DNA of 64,000 bases from positions 5,208,001 through 5,272,000 of the forward strand of contig NZ_LT629797.1 of the NCBI RefSeq assembly GCF_900106015.1, read 5' to 3'. Positions 9,271 to 16,728 of this stretch are shown here, one piece after another. This DNA is from Pseudomonas sihuiensis (lineage in GTDB: Bacteria; Pseudomonadota; Gammaproteobacteria; Pseudomonadales; Pseudomonadaceae). A program made the position numbers and the translations under genes. A model generated the notes under the pieces. The model searched no databases, had not been told where the DNA came from, and saw only the letters and a list, made by a program, of their open reading frames with translations. The stretch's first letter is position 1. The number at the start of each line of letters is the position of its first letter.

Positions 9271-11067
9271 TCAGGCTTGCTCGACAGCAGACGGTGTCGT
9301 CTCAGGCCGCGCTTGGCGTTTGTCGCGGCGCCACTGAATGATGATAAGCAGCAGTGTCGGTATCCCCATCAGCGCCGTGGCGAGGAAGAAGTGGGCGTAG
9401 CCGAGGCTTTCCACCATCACGCCGGAATAACCACCGATCAGGCGCGGCAGCAGCAGCATGATGGAGCTGAGCAGGGCGTACTGGGTGGCCGAGAATTTCA
9501 GGTTGGTCAGGCTCGACAGGTAGGCGACGAACGCCGAGGTGGCCAGGCCGGCGCTGAAGTTGTCGCAACTGATGGTGACGATCAGCATGTTCAGGTGTGG
9601 GCCCATGCCCACCAGCAGCATGAACATCAGGTTGGTGGCCGCCGATGCGGTGGCACCGATCAGCAGAATCGGCATGATGCCGAAACGCACGATCAGCAGC
9701 CCGCCGACCCCGGCGCCGAGCAGGGTCATCACCAGGCCGAAAATCTTGCTGACACTGGCGATCTGCTCCTTGGTGAAGCCCTGGTCGATATAGAAGACGT
9801 TGGCCATCACCCCCATTACGGTGTCGGACAGGCGATAGGTGGCAATCAGGCTCAGCAAGAGCAGCGCCTGCCAGCGATAGCGCACGATGAAGTCGTTGAT
9901 CGGCGTCAGCACCGGGGCCATGCCGCCCCAGAACAGGCTGGAGATGGACAGGCCGGTGAGCAGGGTATAGAGCAGTGCACGCAGGAAGGCGCGGTCGTAG
10001 TAGAGCAGCTCCTGCAGGCTTATCTGGCCCTGGAACACCAGCATCAGGTCACTTTCGTAGAACTGGGTGACCATGGCCGGGATGGCGATCAGCAGGATGA
10101 TCAGCAGCAGCACGGACAGCAGCTGATGGAAGAATCCATACCTTGCCGCTGCCGTTTTCAGCACCGGCGCCAGCCCACCCCAGAACAGCCCGGAGGCGCA
10201 CACGCAGGCCAGGGTGCTGTAGAGCAGCGCACGCAGGAAGGCGCGGTCGTTGTAGAGCAGCTCCTGCATGCTGACGTCGCCGAGCAGCATTGGCATCAGA
10301 TCGCTCTGATAGAACTGGATGAACATGGTCGGCACGGCGATGATCAGCACGATCACCGCGCTGATCGCCAGCAGTTGGTGGAAAAAGCCATGCTTGGGTG
10401 GCGCGACATTGATGTGCGGAGGTGCTGGCGGCTCGCGCATCCAGATGGAGGTGAGCAAGCCAGGCAGCATCAGCAGGGCGAAGACCATGTAGGTGCCGGT
10501 CCAGGCGCTGAACTGGTAGTCCTTGGCGGTCGAGCCGAAGCCTTCGGCGAAATACAGCGCGCCGGCGGTGGCCAGCAGCGCGGCGACGCGGTAGCCGGTC
10601 ATGTAGGCGGCGGCCAGCGCAGCCTGATGCTCATCGCCGAGGATTTCCAGACGGTAGGCATCGACGGCGATGTCCTGGGTGGCCGAAGCGAAGGCGACCA
10701 GCACGGCCAGGGCGATCAGCGTCGAGAGGTGCGTTTGCGGGTCGTAATGCGCCATGCCGATCAGGCCGATGGCAACCAGGCCCTGTGACAGCACCAGCCA
10801 GGAGCGGCGCCGGCCAAGCTTGCCCAACACTGGCAGGCGCCACTGGTCGAGCATCGGGGCCCAGACCCATTTGAAGGCATACGCCAGGCCGATGAGGCTG
10901 GCAAAACCGATGGTCTCGCGTGCTACGCCGGCTTCGCGCAGCCAGACCGACAGGGTCGAGAACACCAGCATGTAGGGCAGGCCGGCGGCGAAGCCCAGAA
11001 GCAGCAGCGCCAGTGTGGCGGGGTTGGCGTAGGTGGCGAGGGCTTCTCGCCAGGATTTGCGTGGCAT
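9271..11067 (-). CDS. ampG: Muropeptide permease AmpG
   Basis: A 598-residue MFS transporter that imports GlcNAc-anhydroMurNAc-peptides for peptidoglycan recycling and is needed for AmpC induction in Pseudomonas. It opens MPRKSWREALATYANPATLA, followed by FAAGLPYMLVFSTLSVWLRE. The length fits P. aeruginosa PA4393 (594) rather than E. coli AmpG (491). The ATG at 11067 is chosen because homology begins there; an in-frame extension to 11160 would overlap the next gene. Residues about 226-303 and 310-387 are tandem copies of each other (see 9907-10392). It lies 43 bp downstream of the ATL gene on the same strand. Confidence 0.95.
   Translation of the reverse strand: MPRKSWREALATYANPATLALLLLGFAAGLPYMLVFSTLSVWLREAGVARETIGFASLIGLAYAFKWVWAPMLDQWRLPVLGKLGRRRSWLVLSQGLVAIGLIGMAHYDPQTHLSTLIALAVLVAFASATQDIAVDAYRLEILGDEHQAALAAAYMTGYRVAALLATAGALYFAEGFGSTAKDYQFSAWTGTYMVFALLMLPGLLTSIWMREPPAPPHINVAPPKHGFFHQLLAISAVIVLIIAVPTMFIQFYQSDLMPMLLGDVSMQELLYNDRAFLRALLYSTLACVCASGLFWGGLAPVLKTAAARYGFFHQLLSVLLLIILLIAIPAMVTQFYESDLMLVFQGQISLQELLYYDRAFLRALLYTLLTGLSISSLFWGGMAPVLTPINDFIVRYRWQALLLLSLIATYRLSDTVMGVMANVFYIDQGFTKEQIASVSKIFGLVMTLLGAGVGGLLIVRFGIMPILLIGATASAATNLMFMLLVGMGPHLNMLIVTISCDNFSAGLATSAFVAYLSSLTNLKFSATQYALLSSIMLLLPRLIGGYSGVMVESLGYAHFFLATALMGIPTLLLIIIQWRRDKRQARPETTPSAVEQA
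9907..10392 (-). repeat. Tandem internal duplication in ampG
   Basis: Two coding units with an 84-codon period. Copy A (10159-10392) encodes GFFHQLLAI...QELLYNDRAFLRALLY...LFWGGLAPVL; copy B (9907-10140) encodes GFFHQLLSV...QELLYYDRAFLRALLY...LFWGGMAPVL. They are about 60% identical as protein, and the DNA is similar too. Each unit should form a pair of TM helices. Confidence 0.85.
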
Positions 11068-11110
11068 CAGGCTCGAATTTGGGCTGGAGGGGTGGTTCGT
11101 AGGGCGCACT

Positions 11111-11485
11111 CTAACTGCTGTGCTCCATCGGGCGCCAGCCGTGACGACGCATATCCACACGTTCGTTCAGGATGCTGATGCCCTCCGCCCGCAGGCGCGC
11201 CCGTTGTTCGGCGCCCGCCGGGCTGCCAGCGCTCAGGCTGAGACGGCCGCCTGCGGCAATGACGCGATGCCAGGGCAGGGTGGTGCCATCGGGGAGTTGG
11301 CCCAGGGTACGACCGACCCAGCGTGCGGCGCGGCCCAGGCCGGCCAACTGCGCCAGCTCGCCGTAATTGACGACCTTACCGGCCGGCACCTGTGCCAATA
11401 CCAGGTACAGCGCTTCGCGGCGTGCCTCTGCGCTTGCCGGTGGCGAGGCCGGCCATGCAGACTCTGCGGGTTTAATCCTGCCCAT
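11111..11485 (-). CDS. Alkyltransferase-like protein (ATL)
   Basis: A 124-residue protein with the DNA-binding domain of O6-alkylguanine alkyltransferases. The methyl-acceptor motif PCHRV is PWHRVI here, the Cys-to-Trp change that defines ATL proteins such as E. coli YbaZ. ATLs cannot transfer alkyl groups; they flip out O6-alkylguanine and recruit nucleotide excision repair. GKVVNYGELAQLAG and GRAARWVGRTLG form the helix-turn-helix and Arg-finger region. The ATG at 11485 has AAGGAC 8 nt upstream. The start faces a divergent DUF481 gene 16 bp away. Confidence 0.9.
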   Translation of the reverse strand: MGRIKPAESAWPASPPASAEARREALYLVLAQVPAGKVVNYGELAQLAGLGRAARWVGRTLGQLPDGTTLPWHRVIAAGGRLSLSAGSPAGAEQRARLRAEGISILNERVDMRRHGWRPMEHSS

Positions 11486-11501
11486 GGGGTGCGTCCTTAT
11501 C

Positions 11502-12493
11502 ATGCGTGTACTGATTGCCTGGTGTCTTTCAATCCTGGCTGCACCGCTTTGGGCCGATACCGTCTGGTTGAACAACGGCGATCGTCTGAGCGGTGAGATC
11601 ATCCTGCTCGATGGCGGCAAGCTGGCGCTCAAGACCCGATATGCCGGCCAGGTGCTGATCGACTGGAAGGATATCGATACCCTCAGCTCCGACAAGCCCC
11701 TGCTGGTGCGGCGCAGCGGTTTCGACAACGAGCGCAGCGAAAGGTTGGCCGCCGCCGGCGCGGGCATGGTTCGCGTGCAGGGTGAGCGCGAGTACACCTT
11801 GCCGCTGGCGCAGATCAAGCGCCTGGTGCCGCCACGGCCGTTGCTGGAGGATCGTCTCTGGGAGGGCAACCTTGATGCCAAACTGGACATGAAGCGCAAC
11901 GAGAACGATGTCGACGAGTGGAAGCTCAAGGGCAATACCCGCGTCGAGCATGGTCGTTGGCGCCATCTGCTCAGCGGCGAACTGGAGCGTGAAATTAAGA
12001 ATGATCGCAAGGTCGAAGACAACTGGGAGCTGGAATACGACCTCGACCGCTTTCTGACCGAGCATTGGTTCTGGCGTGCGGGCGTGCAGCAGGGCGAGGA
12101 TGAATTCGAGATCGTCGACCGTCAGCGTATCGTCGGCACCGGCCCCGGTTATCGCTTCTGGGATGACGAACTGGGTCGCTTCGACCTGATCGGGCAGTTC
12201 AATCGCGTGCGTCTGGAGTCGGATGTTGCTGATCTGGCGTTCAATACCACTTCGCTGGAGCTGGATTACAAGCGCCTGCTGTGGGGTACGCGGCTGGAGT
12301 TCTATGCCAATGCCCAGTTGCAGATCCCGCATATCGAAGAAATCGACTACGTGCTCGATAGCGAATTCGGCCTGCGCTACCGCCTCAACCAGTGGCGCGG
12401 CTGTTGCTGCTGTATGAGCTCAATCAGCTGGCGGCCCAGGGTCAGAGGGTTTCTGACCGACATTACCTGATCGGTGTCGGCATCGGTTGGTGA
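11502..12493 (+). pseudogene. DUF481 outer-membrane protein, frameshifted near the C-terminus
   Basis: It encodes a signal peptide (MRVLIAWCLSILAAPLWA), an N-terminal SH3-like region (DTVWLNNGDRLSGEI) and a DUF481 barrel domain. It is clearly paralogous to the next gene. The reading frame is intact to about 12393; then RLNQW is followed by a Cys-rich nonsense tail ending at 12470. Shifting by one base from 12398 restores RLLLLYELNQLAAQ...YLIGVGIGW and a TGA at 12491-12493, matching the paralogue's terminal strand LGFGVGW. A one-base loss (TGG GCG CGG to TGG CGCGG) explains it. This is either a real mutation or an assembly error. Confidence 0.85.
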
Positions 12494-12654
12494 GCCTGCA
12501 AGGCCAATCATGCAGCAGGCAGCAGCGTCCTGCGCAGGGTTGGCCGACCAAATACGCTGAACTCTACGGCAGGCTGTCGGTCAGCTCTTGCTCAAGTGTC
12601 GGGCTTGCGGATAATGCCCGGCTTTTTCGCCCATCAGAGCCTTACTGACCTGCC

Positions 12655-13668
12655 ATGTCGCGTCCATCATCCTTCTCGCTGCTTGGTCTGAGCCTTGCCC
12701 TGCTCAGCTCCGCCACTTTTGCCGACACCGTCTGGCTGACCAACGGTGACCGCCTGACCGGCACCATTCGTTTCTTCGACGGCAGCAAACTGCTGCTGGA
12801 AACCGACTACGGCGGCTCCATCCCGCTGAGCTGGAAGAAAATCGCCACCCTGCAAAGCGACCATGAGCTGCTGGTCAAACTTGGCCCTGTGGATGGCGAG
12901 CGTGCCAAATCGCTGCTGGCCGCCGAGCCGGGCAAGGTGACACTGGCCAATGGTGACTCGCCGAAAACCATCGAGCTGGCGCAGATCGAACAGATCATGA
13001 AGCCCAAGCCGCTGGTCGAGGACTTCACCTGGAAGGGCAATGTCGACCTCGGTCTGGACTACAAGCGCGGTGAGCGCGACTCCGACGACTACGATGTCGG
13101 CATCAAGACCCAGGCCCGTCATGGCCTGTGGCGGCATAACGCGCTGGCCGATTACAACCGCGAGCTGAAAAACGACGTCGTCAGCACCGACAACTGGAAC
13201 GCCGAATATGCCCTTGACCGTTTCCTCACGGAGAAATGGTTCTGGCAGGGGCGCTTCGAGTACAAGCGCGACCGTATCGAAGAAGTCGAGCGTCAGCGCA
13301 CCCTGGGTACCGGTCCGGGTTACCAGTTCTGGGATGACGAGCTGGGGGCGTTCTCCCTCGCCACCCTGGCCAACCGCAGTGACTACCTGTATAGCAACGG
13401 TGAACAGGACCGTTTCTATGCCATGAGCGTGAAGTGGGACTACAACCGCTATCTGATCGGCAAGACCGTCGAGCTGTTCAGCGTCGGTGAAGTGGTGCGC
13501 CCGCTCAGCAGCGCCGCCGACTATAGCCTGGATGCCGAGATCGGCCTGCGCTACAAGGTCACCGACTGGGCGTCGTTGAACATGAAGGCCGAGAAGGACA
13601 TGGTCAGCGGTGCCGAAGGGGATCTGGATGAAACCCGCTACACCCTTGGCTTTGGTGTCGGCTGGTAA
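12655..13668 (+). CDS. DUF481 outer-membrane beta-barrel protein
   Basis: 337 residues. A signal peptide (to about ATFA, residue 23) precedes a small N-terminal domain (DTVWLTNGDRLTGTI) found also in the upstream paralogue, then a DUF481 region of alternating amphipathic strands ending in the aromatic terminal strand YTLGFGVGW, as expected for a BAM substrate. Shared blocks with the upstream gene include RFLTEKWFW and GTGPGYQFWDDELG. Function is unknown; the two genes look like a tandem duplication. A strong terminator follows. Confidence 0.88.
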   Translation: MSRPSSFSLLGLSLALLSSATFADTVWLTNGDRLTGTIRFFDGSKLLLETDYGGSIPLSWKKIATLQSDHELLVKLGPVDGERAKSLLAAEPGKVTLANGDSPKTIELAQIEQIMKPKPLVEDFTWKGNVDLGLDYKRGERDSDDYDVGIKTQARHGLWRHNALADYNRELKNDVVSTDNWNAEYALDRFLTEKWFWQGRFEYKRDRIEEVERQRTLGTGPGYQFWDDELGAFSLATLANRSDYLYSNGEQDRFYAMSVKWDYNRYLIGKTVELFSVGEVVRPLSSAADYSLDAEIGLRYKVTDWASLNMKAEKDMVSGAEGDLDETRYTLGFGVGW

Positions 13669-13682
13669 CGTTCGCCAGCGTC

Positions 13683-13719
13683 AAGAAAAAGCCCGCGAAT
13701 CAATCGCGGGCTTTTTCTT
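13683..13719. terminator. Terminator after the DUF481 gene
   Basis: Perfect 16-bp stem AAGAAAAAGCCCGCGA / TCGCGGGCTTTTTCTT with a 5-nt loop, 15 bp after the stop codon. Confidence 0.9.
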
Positions 13720-13744
13720 GGGCGAGAGAATCAGGCCTCTTGCC

Positions 13745-13890
13745 CAATGCCGATCAGATAAGCTTGCCAAAGCGGTCTTTCGTAGGAGCCCCGCCCCGGG
13801 GCGAAGCTTTTCAATCGCGTATCGCCCTGGTTCGCGGCGGGGCGCCGCTCCTACCCATTGGCAGCGTCGACGCTTAACTGACAGACATTA
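13745..13890. mobile_element. 146-bp IS4-type MITE carrying a REP, copy 1
   Basis: The ends CAATGCCGATCAGATAAGC and GCTTAACTGACAGACATTA form imperfect 19-bp terminal inverted repeats. They resemble the IS4 end as I remember it (TAATGCCGATCAGTTAAG). The flanks carry the direct repeat GGCCTCTTGCC (11 bp; matches extend to 13), in line with IS4-family target duplications. No coding capacity. Copy 2 at 39631-39776 differs at two positions. The inner part, 13782-13854, is a family B REP. The right end supplies the last bases of the uraA stop codon. Confidence 0.85.
13782..13854. repeat. REP palindrome, family B, inside the MITE
   Basis: GTAGGAGCCCCGCCCCGGGG ... GGCGGGGCGCCGCTCCTAC, 73 bp. The same unit exists without MITE ends at 16619-16691. 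Confidence 0.85.
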
Positions 13891-15150
13891 GGCCTCTTGC
13901 CCGTCCTTTTTCTTCCAGCCGGCGCCGCCTGGCAGTACCAGGTTGAGCAGCAGGGCGCTGATGGCGCACAGGGAAATACCCGACAGGGCAAATTCCTTGC
14001 CGCCAATCACCATGCCGCCGATGCCGAATACCAGGGTCACCGAGACGATGATCAGGTTGCGCGCTTCGGACAGGTCGACCTGGTGACGAATCAGTGTGTT
14101 GAGGCCGACCACGGCGATCGAGCCGAACAGCAGGCACAGAATACCGCCCATTACCGGTACCGGAATGCTCTGCAGGGCCACGCCGAACTTGCCGATGAAG
14201 GCCAGGGCGATGGCGAAAACTGCAGCCCAGGTCATGATCTTCGGGTTGTAGCTCTTGGTCAGCATCACTGCGCCGGTGACTTCGGCGTAGGTGGTGTTGG
14301 GCGGGCCACCGAACAGGCCGGCTGCCGAGGTGGCGAGGCCGTCACCGAGCAGGGTGCGGTGCAGGCCTGGCTTCTTGACGAAGTTCTTGCCGGTGACGTT
14401 GCCGATCGCCACCACACCGCCGATATGCTCGATGGCTGGCGCCAGGGCGACCGGCACCATGTACAGAATGGCGCCCCAGTGCAGTTCCGGGGTGACGAAG
14501 TTGGGTACGGCGAGCCAGGCTGCCTGATCGACGGCGCTGGTGTCGATCACCCCGAGCACCGCGGCGATGGCGCAGCCAACGGCGATGCCGGCGAGGATCG
14601 GCACCAGGCGGAAGATGCCGCGGCCCAGCACTGCCACCAGCAGGGTGGTGATCAGCGCCGGCATCGAAATCATCATCGCCGTGCTGTACGGCACCAGTTC
14701 GACGCTGCCATCACCGGCCTTGCCCATGGCCATGTTCACCGCCACCGGTGACAGCGCCAGGCCGATGGAGATGATCACCGGGGCGATCACCACCGGTGGC
14801 AGCAGGCGGTCGATGAAGCTCGGACCGCGCAGTTTGACCAGCGCCGAGAGCAGGACGTAGACCAGGCCGGCGGCGATCACTCCACCCATCACTGCCGGCA
14901 GGCCGAACTCGCCCTTGGCTGCCAGAATCGGCGCGATGAAGGCGAAACTCGAAGCCAGGAACACCGGCACCTGGCGTTTGGTCACCAGTTGGAACAGCAG
15001 GGTGCCGATGCCGGCGGTGAACAGCGCGACGTTGGGGTCCATGCCAGTGATCAGCGGCATCAGCACCAGGGCGCCGAAGGCCACGAACAGCATCTGCGCG
15101 CCGGAAATGCCCTGGCGCCAGAGCGGATCGTTGAATTCCGTTTGCGACAT
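13888..15150 (-). CDS. uraA: Uracil permease (uracil-xanthine/NCS2 family)
   Basis: A 420-residue inner-membrane uracil:H+ symporter with about 14 TM segments. Family motifs include the short half-helix region HWGAILYMVPVALAPAIEHI and GDGLATSAAGLFGGPPNTTY. It starts MSQTEFNDPLWRQG; the ATG at 15150 has AAGGAC upstream. It starts one base after the upp stop, so upp-uraA form an operon, as in PA4646-PA4647. The stop codon TAA is completed by the inserted MITE; without the insertion the frame would have ended at the same codon with TGA. Confidence 0.94.
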   Translation of the reverse strand: MSQTEFNDPLWRQGISGAQMLFVAFGALVLMPLITGMDPNVALFTAGIGTLLFQLVTKRQVPVFLASSFAFIAPILAAKGEFGLPAVMGGVIAAGLVYVLLSALVKLRGPSFIDRLLPPVVIAPVIISIGLALSPVAVNMAMGKAGDGSVELVPYSTAMMISMPALITTLLVAVLGRGIFRLVPILAGIAVGCAIAAVLGVIDTSAVDQAAWLAVPNFVTPELHWGAILYMVPVALAPAIEHIGGVVAIGNVTGKNFVKKPGLHRTLLGDGLATSAAGLFGGPPNTTYAEVTGAVMLTKSYNPKIMTWAAVFAIALAFIGKFGVALQSIPVPVMGGILCLLFGSIAVVGLNTLIRHQVDLSEARNLIIVSVTLVFGIGGMVIGGKEFALSGISLCAISALLLNLVLPGGAGWKKKDGQEA

Positions 15151-15151
15151 G

Positions 15152-15790
15152 TCAGGCGTCCTTCTGCTTGGTGCCGAAGATCTTGTCACCGGCATCGCCC
15201 AGGCCTGGGATGATGTAACCATGCTCGTTCAGGCGCTGATCGATGGAGGCGGTGAAGATGGTCACGTCCGGGTGCGCCTGCTCGACCGCCTGAATGCCCT
15301 CGGGGGCAGCAACCAGGACCATGGCGCGGATGTCCTTGCAGCCAGCTTTCTTCAGCAGGTCGATGGTGGCGACCATCGAGCCGCCGGTGGCCAGCATCGG
15401 GTCGATGATCAGCGCCAGGCGCGAGTCGATTTCCGGCGCGAGCTTTTCCAGGTAGGTATGCGCTTCCAGGGTTTCCTCATTGCGTGCCACGCCCACGGCG
15501 CTGACCTTGGCACCGGGAATCAGGCTGAGCACGCCGTCGAGCATGCCGATGCCGGCGCGCAGGATCGGAACCACGGTGATTTTCTTGCCGGCGATCTTCT
15601 CGACCTGCACGGTGCCCGCCCAGCCTTCGATGTCGTAGGCTTCCAGCGGCAGGTCGTTGGTGGCTTCATAAGTCAGCAGGGCGCCCACTTCCTGGGCCAG
15701 CTCACGGAAATTCTTGGTGCTGATATCGGCGCGGCGCATCAGGCCGATCTTGTGACGGATCAGCGGGTGGCGAATCTCGCGAGTGGGCAT
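15152..15790 (-). CDS. upp: Uracil phosphoribosyltransferase
   Basis: A 212-residue enzyme that converts uracil and PRPP to UMP in pyrimidine salvage. It begins [19 protein letters not shown], carries the PRPP-binding loop [10 protein letters not shown] and ends [15 protein letters not shown]. Paired with the uracil permease gene downstream. It is divergent from hpt across 239 bp, which hold the promoters of both; I see no clear operator there. Confidence 0.97.
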   Translation of the reverse strand: MPTREIRHPLIRHKIGLMRRADISTKNFRELAQEVGALLTYEATNDLPLEAYDIEGWAGTVQVEKIAGKKITVVPILRAGIGMLDGVLSLIPGAKVSAVGVARNEETLEAHTYLEKLAPEIDSRLALIIDPMLATGGSMVATIDLLKKAGCKDIRAMVLVAAPEGIQAVEQAHPDVTIFTASIDQRLNEHGYIIPGLGDAGDKIFGTKQKDA

Positions 15791-16029
15791 GGGCTGGGAT
15801 CTCCAACGGGGCTCTGGGAAAAATCGCGTTAGATTAAAGCATTGCTCATGCCAAGTGGTGGGTGACTGATGAGTCACGCCACCCCGCGCCGTGCATCGGC
15901 TACGCTGGTCAGTCGATACTTGGCAAGCGTTGCCAGGGTCTGTACCTTTGCCCGCTTTTATTTGACGGTTCGATCAGCTTTCAGGCTGTTCGCCGCCATT
16001 CATCAGTCCGATCAAGAGAGAGTCCCATC

Positions 16030-16587
16030 ATGTCCGCCGATCTCGCGCACATTCGCCAAATCATGGCGGAAGCCGACTGCCTGTTCACCGAAGCTGAGGT
16101 GGAAGCGGCCATCGACAAGGTCGCCAGCCAGATCAACGCCGAGCTGGCTGAGCGCAACCCGGTGGTGTTCTGCGTGATGAATGGCGGCCTGATCTTCTCC
16201 GGCAAGCTGCTGACCAAACTGAATTTCCCGTTGGAAGCGTCTTACCTGCACGCCACCCGTTATCGCAACGAAACCAGCGGTGGCGAGCTGTTCTGGAAGG
16301 CCAAGCCGGAAGTCTCGTTCATCGACCGTGATGTGCTGATCATCGATGACATCCTCGACGAAGGGCACACCCTGGGCGCGATCATCGATTTCTGCCGCCA
16401 TGCCGGCGCGCGCGCCGTGCACACCGCAGTGCTGATCGACAAGGAACACGAGCGCAAGGCGCGTCCTGATCTGAAGGCCAACTATGTCGGCTTGCAGTGC
16501 ATCGACCGTTACATCTTCGGTTACGGCATGGACTACAAGGGCTACTGGCGCAATGCCGCAGGCATTTTCGCGGTCAAGGGGCTGTAA
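16030..16587 (+). CDS. hpt: Hypoxanthine-guanine phosphoribosyltransferase
   Basis: A 185-residue purine-salvage enzyme. The PRPP-binding motif VLIIDDILDEGHTL is at about residues 99-112, MNGGLIFSGKLL forms the N-terminal substrate loop, and the C-terminus is NAAGIFAVKGL. The ATG at 16030 is preceded by AGAGAG. Position and sequence correspond to PA4645, next to upp/uraA. Confidence 0.93.
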   Translation: MSADLAHIRQIMAEADCLFTEAEVEAAIDKVASQINAELAERNPVVFCVMNGGLIFSGKLLTKLNFPLEASYLHATRYRNETSGGELFWKAKPEVSFIDRDVLIIDDILDEGHTLGAIIDFCRHAGARAVHTAVLIDKEHERKARPDLKANYVGLQCIDRYIFGYGMDYKGYWRNAAGIFAVKGL

Positions 16588-16618
16588 GCCGGATACCAGA
16601 TTCACGCACCTGCTGTTC

Positions 16619-16691
16619 GTAGGAGCCCCGCCTCGGGGCGAAGCTTTTCGAGCGGGTGTCGCCCAGCTTCGCGGCGGGGCGCCGCTCCTAC
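16619..16691. repeat. REP palindrome, family B, free copy
   Basis: A 73-bp unit with the same ends as the palindrome inside the MITE (GTAGGAGCCCCGCCTCGGGG ... GGCGCCGCTCCTAC) but with several differences in the loop. No terminal inverted repeats or target duplication around it. It lies between hpt and the convergent sulP gene. Confidence 0.85.
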
Positions 16692-16728
16692 AGATCGCCA
16701 TCGGGCGCGAAGCCCGGATGAAATCCGG

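Noticed and set aside
9268..10788. 506-codon open frame opposite ampG, rich in Gln and His
   Set aside because: Low-complexity shadow of a membrane-protein gene; the minus strand clearly encodes AmpG.
11068..11160. N-terminal extension of AmpG to 11160
   Set aside because: The extra 31 residues have no similarity to AmpG, run over the ATL gene, and the ATG at 11067 matches the family start.
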